A DNA stretch of 64,000 bases from Chitinophaga lutea (lineage in GTDB: Bacteria > Bacteroidota > Bacteroidia > Chitinophagales > Chitinophagaceae): contig NZ_RPDH01000002.1 in NCBI RefSeq assembly GCF_003813775.1, forward strand, positions 1,240,001 through 1,304,000, read 5' to 3'. Below are positions 9,838 to 16,580 of this stretch, piece by piece (the first letter of the stretch is position 1; every line of letters starts with the position of its first letter). The translations under genes were made by a program, and so were the position numbers. The notes under the pieces are model-generated. The model was not told the DNA's origin. It saw nothing but the letters and a program-made list of their open reading frames with translations, and searched no databases.

Positions 9838-9870
9838 CGCTCCGGGGCCTAATCCGGAGCGTATTTTTTT
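9838..9870. terminator. Hairpin with T tract between fecR-like and susC-like genes
   Basis: An 8-bp perfect stem (9838-9845 with 9854-9861, CGCTCCGG/CCGGAGCG) and 8-nt loop, followed on the plus strand by ATTTTTTT (9863-9870). The T run is on the strand opposite to the flanking genes, so as an intrinsic terminator it would stop antisense transcription; in the minus-strand direction it is only a hairpin that could attenuate or protect the transcript between fecR and susC. Confidence 0.4.
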
Positions 9871-9877
9871 GGCGTAT

Positions 9878-11026
9878 TTATTTGCCGGTGAGTATCACCA
9901 GGCGGTTATTTTCCAGCCTGTATTTCACGTCCGCCCGTTCCAGCATTTTGAGGATGCCCGAAAGCGGGATGTTGCGTTGCATTTTCCCGTAGAATTCCAT
10001 GTCCGGTATGCCGTTTTCGTATACCACTTCCACATTGTACCAGCGCGAGAGCTGGCGCATCACTTCTTCGAGGGAAGCGTCCTGGAAGTTGAACAGCCCG
10101 TTTTTCCAGGCCATCACCTTGTCTGTATCGACGTTTTCTTCCACTTCCACCTTGCCGTCCGTTTGCACCGCCTGCTGGCCCGGGGAGAGCACTACGCCGG
10201 TGTTGCCGGAATTGACTTTGACCCTGCCGCTGAGGAGCGTGGTTTTGATATGGCGTTCGTCCGTGTATGCGTGAATGTTGAAGGCGGTGCCGAGCACCAG
10301 CACTTCCGTGGTTTTGTTGACGATCACTTTAAAGGGCGCCGATGCGTTCTGCGCCACTTCGAAATACGCTTCGCCGCTCACCTCCACCGTACGTTCGCCG
10401 CCGCTGAAAGCGACCGGGAAACGGATGGACGAAGCGGCGTTGAGCCATACCTCCGTACCGTCTGGCAGCAGCAGGCGGAACTGGCCGCCGCGCGGCGTCG
10501 TTAACGTATTAAAGACACCGGCGCCGGCGCTGGTTTCCGTATAATGAAGCTTGCCGTTCCGTTGTACAATGGCCCCGTTGCCCTGCGCGATCCGGCGCGC
10601 CGAACTGTCGAGCGTCACCACGCTGCCGTTGCCCAGGGTGAGCACCGCCTTGTTGCTGCCCGGCAATACATCCGCCACCTGCGTTACGGCCGGCGGCGTG
10701 GAAGGCGTTTCTTTTTTCAGCAGCCAGAAAGCGCTGCCCGCCAGTATCAGCAGCACCGCGGCCGCGGCGATGCGGTAGGGCCACATGCGGCGCAGTGGCG
10801 CGGCGGGCCGGATGCGCTGTTCGATGCCGGCATAGATGCGCGCGAACACGGCCTCCTCCCCTTCGTTGCCATACTTTTCCTGGTGCAGGCTCCGTTCCAC
10901 CAGACGCCCGAACGCCTCCAGGTACGCGGGGTCGCGCAGGAGGTTTTCCAGCTGCCGTTTATCCGCAGCGGTAGCGGCGCCGGTGACGTATTTATCCGTT
11001 AGTTCTTCGAGCAGGGCCATGTCCAT
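9878..11026 (-). CDS. FecR-family anti-sigma factor
   Basis: 382 aa single-pass membrane regulator. The cytoplasmic N-terminus (MALLEELTDKYVTGAATAADKRQLENLL) holds the sigma factor; one membrane helix is at about 83-105 (IAAAAVLLILAGSAFWLL). The periplasmic part has the FecR domain at about 140-240 (NTLTTPRGGQFRLLLPDGTE, VWLNAASSIRFPVAF, VEVSGEAYFEVAQ) and the DUF4974 domain at the C-terminus (FNFQDASLEEVMRQLSRWYN, LSGILKMLERADVKYRLENN). It lies between the ECF sigma gene and the STN-bearing SusC, the standard arrangement for trans-envelope regulation of a glycan locus. Length and order match the family. Confidence 0.96.
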   Translation of the reverse strand: MDMALLEELTDKYVTGAATAADKRQLENLLRDPAYLEAFGRLVERSLHQEKYGNEGEEAVFARIYAGIEQRIRPAAPLRRMWPYRIAAAAVLLILAGSAFWLLKKETPSTPPAVTQVADVLPGSNKAVLTLGNGSVVTLDSSARRIAQGNGAIVQRNGKLHYTETSAGAGVFNTLTTPRGGQFRLLLPDGTEVWLNAASSIRFPVAFSGGERTVEVSGEAYFEVAQNASAPFKVIVNKTTEVLVLGTAFNIHAYTDERHIKTTLLSGRVKVNSGNTGVVLSPGQQAVQTDGKVEVEENVDTDKVMAWKNGLFNFQDASLEEVMRQLSRWYNVEVVYENGIPDMEFYGKMQRNIPLSGILKMLERADVKYRLENNRLVILTGK

Positions 11027-11113
11027 AAAAAATGTATGCTGTTACTATTAAAGACGCAAAACAAAAAAGGTACGGGGGATGCGGACGAAAGAAAAAACAC
11101 ATTTTTTTATTCC

Positions 11114-11698
11114 CTATAGGTAATACAGGCAGAATATGGCGATATGCAAATGGTTGCCGTTGTTTTTCAGGTAAGTGCGGAGGAAGTTGAGGGCGAGGGT
11201 GATGTATTCGCTCACCGTGTCTTTCGAGATGTTGAGCTCGGCGGCGATTTCCGCGTGCGACTTCCCTTCGAGGCGGCTCATCTCGAACACCTTTTTTCTT
11301 TTGGCAGGCAGCTGGTCCATTCCCCTGCGCAGCAGGCTGTTCAGTTCTTTCAGTTCCAGCTGGCTATCGGGCACGTACAGCGTTTCCGCCACATCCTCGT
11401 CGCCATCCGCCGGTTCCGATGCGAGTTTTTCGCGGAGGCGCGATACGATCTTGTTGCGGGCGGTGATAAAAAGGTATCCCCGGAAATTTTCGATGGCGGG
11501 GAGCGTGGCGCGTTTTTCCCACAGGGCCACAAACACGTCCTGCGTGGTTTCTTCCGCTTTTTCGGGAGAACGCAGGTAAGCCAGCGCGTGCGCGTATATA
11601 TTGGGCCAATAAGCCGCCACCACCGTTTTAAACGCCGGCTGGCTGCCCATTGCCATCTGCTGCAACAAATGCGCTTCGTTTTGGATATCTGCGTACAT
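11114..11698 (-). CDS. ECF-type RNA polymerase sigma-70 factor
   Basis: 194 aa from ATG at 11698 (MYADIQNEAHLLQQMAMG); the open frame continues further upstream but that extension has no family similarity. Region 2 is at about 20-90 (AYWPNIYAHALAYLRSPEKAEETTQDVFVALWEKR) split by the usual recognition and melting motifs, and region 4 at about 125-180 (GMDQLPAKRKKVFEMSRLEG, SHAEIAAELNISKDTVSEYI), with no other domain, as expected for the Bacteroidota ECF group linked to FecR. It should direct polymerase to the SusC promoter when FecR is signalled. A TACTTTAG element on the minus strand at 11753-11746 resembles a Bacteroidota -7 box for this gene (weak). Confidence 0.94.
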   Translation of the reverse strand: MYADIQNEAHLLQQMAMGSQPAFKTVVAAYWPNIYAHALAYLRSPEKAEETTQDVFVALWEKRATLPAIENFRGYLFITARNKIVSRLREKLASEPADGDEDVAETLYVPDSQLELKELNSLLRRGMDQLPAKRKKVFEMSRLEGKSHAEIAAELNISKDTVSEYITLALNFLRTYLKNNGNHLHIAIFCLYYL

Positions 11699-11784
11699 TC
11701 CCGTGGAGGCTGGCTTTTTTAAAATTGATCCTGGCGAACAGGCAACTAAAGTATAAAAAGAATGGGAAATGTTAACGTACCCGT

Positions 11785-12621
11785 TTATGAAATAGCGGAT
11801 TGCACCCAGGGACTGGAAGGAGCCGTGAGCAGCGTGCGGTGCTCCCGGTGCAGGTTGGCCAGGTCGTCGAGCCGGCCGCTCCACATCACATGCCCCAGCA
11901 TGAAATTTTCGCTGAGGTTCTCCCAGGAAGTATAATGGCCCCGCAGCTGCCGGCCGAGCCGGCGGATGTGATAGAGCGCCTCCCCTTCGTTGAGGTATTG
12001 CCGGTCGTATCCCCAGCGGCAGAGCGCAATGGCGCGGCCCAGGTCCCAGGTCAGCGCGTCCGTTTTACTCCCGTTGGCAAAACACCCCGCCTCCTGGAGA
12101 AAACGGTAACCGCTGGCGATATTGTCCGCATACCAGGAAATATCCGTTTTGTCGCCCGTGCTTTTCACATCACCGTGCAGCTTTTCGATGGCGGTCGCAT
12201 CGCCCATCACTTTCCAGATGACCCCGAAATAATGCCGGTGCCCTTTCCCTTCGAGCCAGGAAATGGTATTCAGCAGATGGTCGCGGCTTTCGATGCCCCA
12301 GTCTTCCTCCAGGATGATCTTCACTTCCGCCATAGCCGTGCCCGTGCCCAGGGTATTGAGCGGGATGCAGTTCAGAAAAGCGAGGTTGGCCCCGGCCGCG
12401 ATGTTTTGCTGGTCGTCGTCGCTGAGCCCCGTATCCGCTTTCATTTCCGGCAGGTAAGGATTTTCCCCTCCCTTTTTATCCTTCACGGATTGCAGGTATT
12501 GCTGATCGGCCGCTTCCTGCCGCCGTTTTTCCTTTTTCCGGGAAACGTATCGCAAAAGGATTAACATGCCGGCAACGGCGAGAAATACCAGGAAGTAGGT
12601 ATAAAAAGATGGCGTATTCAT
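11785..12621 (-). CDS. DUF1266 domain protein with N-terminal membrane anchor
   Basis: 278 aa. One N-terminal membrane helix (FLVFLAVAGMLILLRYV) followed by a basic, lysine-rich linker, so a cytoplasmic-facing anchored protein is likely. The rest matches DUF1266: LEEDWGIESRDHLLNTISWL, KGHRHYFG, ALTWDLGRAIALCRWGYDRQ and YTSWENLSENFMLGHVMWSG with conserved Trp and Gly residues. The function of DUF1266 is not established to my knowledge; it is sometimes found near polymorphic toxin and YwqJ-type proteins. It lies 86 bp upstream of the sigma gene in the same direction but nothing ties it to the glycan locus. Confidence 0.75.
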   Translation of the reverse strand: MNTPSFYTYFLVFLAVAGMLILLRYVSRKKEKRRQEAADQQYLQSVKDKKGGENPYLPEMKADTGLSDDDQQNIAAGANLAFLNCIPLNTLGTGTAMAEVKIILEEDWGIESRDHLLNTISWLEGKGHRHYFGVIWKVMGDATAIEKLHGDVKSTGDKTDISWYADNIASGYRFLQEAGCFANGSKTDALTWDLGRAIALCRWGYDRQYLNEGEALYHIRRLGRQLRGHYTSWENLSENFMLGHVMWSGRLDDLANLHREHRTLLTAPSSPWVQSAIS

Positions 12622-12718
12622 AGTGGTGTATTGAGCTGGTTCCGTCTGTTTAAAGATAACAAAAAATTAAAGGGCTAACTTCGCCCGGCAATTTAGCATT
12701 TTACCTGACAACGAAGCA

Positions 12719-13912
12719 GTGACATTGAAAAAGACGATCTGGATAATTACCGGCATGATGGCCGCCATGCAGGCCCATGCGCAAGACACGACGGACCTTT
12801 GGCGCAAGGCGCGCCAGAACCCGAACCTCGGACGGCAGAAATACGCGGAACTGCGGCTGCACAGCGGCTCTCACCTCTACACGGGGCAGGCCCTCTCCGA
12901 ATTTCTCCAGCACGGTTACACCGGTGTGGAAGTGCGGGTGGCCTGGCAATCCACCGGCCGCGAAACCTGGCAGCGGGCCTTCAACTATCCCAATTACGGC
13001 ATTGGTTTTTACACCGGCAACATCGGCGATGCTACCGTGCTCGGCAATCCCAGCGGGGTGTACGGCTTTTTTAACGCGCCTTTCCTGCGCAGGAAGCGCC
13101 ATCAGCTCGAAGCCGGGCTGGCCCTGGGTTTTACATACGACCTCAATACGTATGATTCGGTGAAAAACCCGCTGAACGATGCCATCAGCTCCAAAATAGC
13201 AGTGTACTTCAACCTGGCCGTTACCGGGGTATGGAAGATGAACGAGCTGTTCGATCTTACCTACGGCCTCGACCTCACGCACTTTTCCAACGGCCGCACC
13301 CACACGCCCAATCTCGGGCTGAATATGTACGGCCTGCATGTGGGCCTCCGGTACCATTACAATCCCCTGCGGCGCATCGCAAAGCAGCAGATCGAGCCCG
13401 GCTTTGAGCCGGCCCGCCGTACTACGTACGACCGGTCGCCCGTTCCCCGCCCCGACCGTTATCACCAGCTAAGCCTGTATGGGGCTTTCGGCGTGGTGCA
13501 ACATCCTGGCAAACCACGCATCAGCGCCTTTTACGGCACCGCGTCCACCGCGCTCGACTATACGTACCGCTACGGCCACCTCGGCAGCATCGGCGCGGGC
13601 GTCGACGGGTTTTACGATGCCTCGCTGGGCCAGCTGTACCGTAAATATGCGACGGTGCGCGCTACCGACAAGATGCAGGCCGGCGTCCACCTCGGGCACA
13701 ACCTGCACATCCAGCGGCTCGAGCTCGTCACCCACGTGGGCGCTTACGTGCTGCAGCGCGACGGCGAAAAAGGGAAAATGTACATGCGGATCGGGTTGCG
13801 CTACAACATCAGCCGGCGCGCGTTCGCGCAGGTAGGATTAAAAACGCTGAAAGGCGCTACGGCCGACTGGATAGAATGGGGCGGCGGCGGCGTGCTATAC
13901 AGGAGCAAATAA
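12719..13912 (+). CDS. PagL-like acyloxyacyl hydrolase (lipid A 3-O-deacylase family), outer membrane
   Basis: 397 aa if started at GTG 12719; TTG at 12725 (LKKTIWIITGMM) is an alternative, and no ATG precedes the signal peptide (to AMQAHAQ). The pattern of alternating barrel strands and the segment LDLTHFSNGRTHTPNLGLN near residue 200 match the PagL/acyloxyacyl hydrolase family, in which His-x-Ser and a downstream acidic residue form the active site and an acyl chain is removed from lipid A. His and Ser are present; at the position where PagL has Glu I count an Asn. An extra C-terminal half (about 240-397) again looks like barrel strands, so the protein is about twice the length of classic PagL. 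It stands alone, with no operon partner. Confidence 0.7.
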   Translation: MTLKKTIWIITGMMAAMQAHAQDTTDLWRKARQNPNLGRQKYAELRLHSGSHLYTGQALSEFLQHGYTGVEVRVAWQSTGRETWQRAFNYPNYGIGFYTGNIGDATVLGNPSGVYGFFNAPFLRRKRHQLEAGLALGFTYDLNTYDSVKNPLNDAISSKIAVYFNLAVTGVWKMNELFDLTYGLDLTHFSNGRTHTPNLGLNMYGLHVGLRYHYNPLRRIAKQQIEPGFEPARRTTYDRSPVPRPDRYHQLSLYGAFGVVQHPGKPRISAFYGTASTALDYTYRYGHLGSIGAGVDGFYDASLGQLYRKYATVRATDKMQAGVHLGHNLHIQRLELVTHVGAYVLQRDGEKGKMYMRIGLRYNISRRAFAQVGLKTLKGATADWIEWGGGGVLYRSK

Positions 13913-13956
13913 GATTGATTATCTTGAACGGTACATTCATCTAAAATTGTTACTCA

Positions 13957-14733
13957 ATGAAAAAAATCCCGCTGTTTATCACCTGTACTTTATTTGCCTG
14001 CCAGTTAAACGCACAGGTTTCCACCCTCAACCGCACCCTCGTGAACGGCGCGCCGGACGACGGGTCATCCGCCATCCGCATCAACGGCAATGCCCGCCTC
14101 ACGGCGAGGGGACAAAGTTATATAGCGAATAACTATGCCACGTTCGGTGAAACGATTTCCGGCGCCGCCACCCTGATCGGCAACAATGCGATCGTCAACC
14201 CCGATATACGCGAAAGGATCGATTATGGCACCACTTCCCCGGACGGCAGCAACGCCATCGTACAACAGTTCCATTTCGGTACGATGTTCCATGTAAAAGC
14301 CACTACGGCCAATGCACGCGCCGCCGGCGATAAATGGTTCGAGGTGGGCGACGGCACCGACGAGGTGATGCGCCTGACGCCTTCCCACAACGTGCTCATC
14401 GGCACGCTGACCGACGACCCGGCCTACAAACTGCAGGTAAAAGGCAGCATCAAAGCGCAGAGGGTCAAAGTAACCCTGACCGGCTGGCCCGATTTTGTAT
14501 TCCGGCCCGGTTATGCGCTGCCTTCACTGCAAGAGCTGGAAGCCTATGTAAAAGAACACCGGCACCTCCCCAACATTCCATCCGAACAGGAAGTGCTCCG
14601 TGACGGCGTAGACCTGGGAGACATGAACAGGCAACTGTTACAGAAAGTCGAAGAGCTCACCTTGTATATTATCCAACAGCACAAACAGATCGAACAACTC
14701 TCCGAGCGGATAAATTCACTGGAAAAGAAATAA
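13957..14733 (+). CDS. Secreted protein with tail-fibre-like C-terminal segment
   Basis: 258 aa with signal peptide MKKIPLFITCTLFACQLNAQ. The central part is rich in Gly, Asn and Ala and looks beta-structured (SAIRINGNARLTARG, LIGTLTDDPAYKLQVKGSIK). The C-terminal 80 residues carry WPDFVFRPGYALPSLQELEA, HLPNIPSEQEVLRDGV, LGDMNRQLLQKVEELTLYII and a short coiled coil, a segment widespread in Bacteroidota secreted proteins and similar to the end of phage tail fibres. The function is unknown; a trimeric fibre-like surface or matrix protein is possible. It follows the PagL-like gene by 44 bp on the same strand and ends at a clear terminator. Confidence 0.6.
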   Translation: MKKIPLFITCTLFACQLNAQVSTLNRTLVNGAPDDGSSAIRINGNARLTARGQSYIANNYATFGETISGAATLIGNNAIVNPDIRERIDYGTTSPDGSNAIVQQFHFGTMFHVKATTANARAAGDKWFEVGDGTDEVMRLTPSHNVLIGTLTDDPAYKLQVKGSIKAQRVKVTLTGWPDFVFRPGYALPSLQELEAYVKEHRHLPNIPSEQEVLRDGVDLGDMNRQLLQKVEELTLYIIQQHKQIEQLSERINSLEKK

Positions 14734-14737
14734 TCGA

Positions 14738-14764
14738 AGAAGCCGCACCCGTTGCGGCTTTTTT
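14738..14764 (+). terminator. Rho-independent terminator
   Basis: Seven-bp perfect stem AGCCGCA/TGCGGCT (14741-14747 with 14753-14759), five-base loop, then TTTTT. It begins a few bases after the stop of the 258-aa gene and would also limit read-through into the convergent gene at 14770. Confidence 0.9.
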
Positions 14765-14769
14765 GTTGA

Positions 14770-15573
14770 TCAGAATGCCTGCAGGATTTTGGCGGACCCG
14801 GCGCGGCGCACAGGGCTGATATTCGTTCCGGCGCCGTTGGGCGTACCCATTTCCACGCCGATAGCAAGCAGTAAGGTGATGTGCGCAGGCACGTCCTCGA
14901 TGCCGGGTATTTGCAGCTCTATGGATGTTTCCGGGAAAACGTGCGTGCAATGCGCCCAGGATGTATCCACGTAAGCCCGAAATCCATCCATGGCGCCGCC
15001 GTCGGCCAGCTTGAATCCATGTTTCCCATACACCACATCCACAGCGCTCCCCAACGTCAGGGTAAAACGGAAATACGGATGCTGCCATGGAAAAGCGACA
15101 TGGAAGCCGGGATGAAGCTGCGGGATGGTCACCACCGCACTGGCCTGCGCCCGGTTGACCTGAAAGGCGACCGGCAGGTGGATAAGATGATCGAACTGAT
15201 ATTTTTTGTTGAAATTAAACCCGTTCAGCCAATGGCGCCACTGCGCCCATTCCACCTGTCGCTGTCCCCGGTTCCTGACCGGATCTTCCAGCTGTACTTT
15301 TTTGCACAGCCTGTTCAGCGTTCCTGAATAGTTATAGTCACTGAGATGCCGTACCATACAAACCGCGTCCCTGATACTGGTACCCGCCATGGAACTTGCG
15401 CCGAACTCGGCGATGTTCTCGCGTGTGCGTTGAAACTGGGGCAGTTTTTTGATCTGCTCTTTGGAAGGCCCGGCCTTGCGCCGGATAACAGTCTTGTCTG
15501 TTCCCGCCATTTTGTAAGCTGAAAACATACCGAGCGGGCCGGTAAATCTTAAGTCGCCGTCAAGAATTGCCAT
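14770..15573 (-). CDS. Unrecognised 267-aa protein
   Basis: I do not recognise the family. No signal peptide or membrane helix is visible, so the protein is probably cytoplasmic. The first 90 residues are basic and contain KAGPSKEQIKKLPQFQRTRE, ASSMAGTSIRDAV and HLSDYNYSGTLNRLCKKVQ, a block that reminds me of small uncharacterised Chitinophagaceae proteins often found in tandem copies. The C-terminal half is beta-rich (FDHLIHLPVAFQVNRAQASA, TLTLGSAVDVVYGKHGF). Convergent with the preceding gene across the terminator. The upstream region carries an inverted repeat and a palindrome described separately. Coding status is supported by length, start ATG and codon use like that of its neighbours. 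Confidence 0.55.
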   Translation of the reverse strand: MAILDGDLRFTGPLGMFSAYKMAGTDKTVIRRKAGPSKEQIKKLPQFQRTRENIAEFGASSMAGTSIRDAVCMVRHLSDYNYSGTLNRLCKKVQLEDPVRNRGQRQVEWAQWRHWLNGFNFNKKYQFDHLIHLPVAFQVNRAQASAVVTIPQLHPGFHVAFPWQHPYFRFTLTLGSAVDVVYGKHGFKLADGGAMDGFRAYVDTSWAHCTHVFPETSIELQIPGIEDVPAHITLLLAIGVEMGTPNGAGTNISPVRRAGSAKILQAF

Positions 15574-15602
15574 GGTGTATTTGGTTTTAAGTTATGCAAA
15601 CA

Positions 15603-15621
15603 CCGGTAAATCATTTACCGG
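15603..15621. promoter_or_regulatory. 19-bp inverted repeat upstream of the 267-aa gene
   Basis: CCGGTAAAT, one base, ATTTACCGG: two perfect 9-bp arms, 30 bp before the ATG of the leftward gene at 15573. Size and position suit an operator for a dimeric repressor or a leader hairpin. No T tract follows. Confidence 0.4.
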
Positions 15622-15668
15622 GAGATTATAATAACATACAGATTCAACATTGGTTCAATAGTGGTGTC

Positions 15669-15750
15669 CCACAGATGTCCCACATCTTATAAGATGTGGG
15701 ACATCTGTGGCGCATCTCTGGAACATCAGTGGGACATCTGTGGGACATCC
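15669..15750. repeat. Perfect 42-bp palindrome joined to 11-bp tandem repeats
   Basis: 15669-15689 and 15690-15710 are exact reverse complements (21 bp each, no spacer). From 15700 the unit GACATCTGTGG repeats with a period of exactly 11: 15700-15710, 15711-15721 (4 changes), 15722-15732 (2 changes), 15733-15743 (exact) and a 7-base remnant. The left arm contains the same unit inverted (CCACAGATGTC at 15669-15679). It is non-coding. Confidence 0.9.
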
Positions 15751-15953
15751 TCTATGAAAGACAATAGGAACAACGGTTTCGGACCAATGAATCACCGGCG
15801 AAACACCAGGTATAAACACGGGAAGTGATCATACAAAACGAAGTAAAAAGGAAGGATTACACAAACATAGTTGTGAAAAGACGGGATTTTGAGCAGCAAT
15901 ACTACTACATCCACAAATATGATTGCGGATACACACAAAGTAGATTGCGAGAA

Positions 15954-16580
15954 TCACTTCAGTTCCAGCGGTACTTTTTTCTGTTTGAGATCGGCGTTAT
16001 CGGTGCTCCAGGATTTGCCGTTCCAGCTGTACACGAAAAACTCCTGTTCGAAAAAACAGCTGTCGATACAATCTCCTTTGAATGCCGCGGGGCATAAATC
16101 ATCCCCGGGGATATCCATTTTTTTGCGGGTCAGGTAATTTTCAACCCTGATAAAGCTGCTGTCGGTTTCGGGAATATATGCAATGAGATTTCGGGCGGTA
16201 TCGATGGCTTTTACAAACATAAAAACGCTTTCTCTTGCTTCCCCGGTCAAAGGCAGGATCACATCATAGGTACAGGATGTGCCGCAACCCTGGGATAAGA
16301 TGAACGCATCGCGGGATTTACCGACCAGCTCCAGTGTTCCGTTTCCCTGCACATCAAAAGTGGCGGTCGTTACATTTGTTGCCCCATCTCTTCCCCATAC
16401 CACCCGGTACACCGACGAATCTGCGTTTTCCATTTTTATCCCGCAAAAAAAGCCATCGCCGTCAAACAGGTATTTTACCGAATCCTGCCGGTCGTGGCCG
16501 CCACCGGGCGGGGTATTGCACATACTGCACGAAAGCCACAGCGCCATGCAAGCCATTATTACACTTATTTTAGTTTCCAT
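15954..16580 (-). CDS. Exported cysteine-rich protein, candidate immunity protein for the RHS toxin
   Basis: 208 aa. The start overlaps the last 16 bases of the RHS gene, so the two are translationally linked. The N-terminus MACMALWLSCSMCNTPPG is a signal sequence with possible lipidation Cys, followed by a beta-rich body with paired cysteines (SQGCGTSCTYDV, DLCPAAFKGDCIDSCF) that could form disulfides in the periplasm. I recognise no family. Position directly behind a polymorphic toxin tip is the classical immunity gene position, and export fits a toxin tip that looks like a peptidoglycan hydrolase. Immunity function is inference from context. Confidence 0.6.
   Translation of the reverse strand: METKISVIMACMALWLSCSMCNTPPGGGHDRQDSVKYLFDGDGFFCGIKMENADSSVYRVVWGRDGATNVTTATFDVQGNGTLELVGKSRDAFILSQGCGTSCTYDVILPLTGEARESVFMFVKAIDTARNLIAYIPETDSSFIRVENYLTRKKMDIPGDDLCPAAFKGDCIDSCFFEQEFFVYSWNGKSWSTDNADLKQKKVPLELK

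Larger units (their letters stand above)
15574..15953. other. 380-bp gene-free stretch with inverted and tandem repeats
   Basis: No convincing reading frame. It is AT-rich and contains a 9-bp inverted repeat at 15603-15621, a perfect 42-bp palindrome at 15669-15710 and an 11-bp tandem repeat at 15700-15750. It separates the unrecognised 267-aa gene from the 3' end of the candidate immunity gene; both are transcribed leftward, so promoters of the 267-aa gene must lie here. Confidence 0.8.

Noticed and set aside
11699..11884. 62-codon N-terminal extension of the ECF sigma gene
   Set aside because: Extension overlaps the 3' end of the DUF1266 gene, has no sigma similarity, and the family normally starts close to the residues encoded at 11698.
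15669..15750. Palindrome and tandem repeats as the end of an insertion sequence or a CRISPR remnant
   Set aside because: No transposase, no target duplication, units of 11 bp without spacers.
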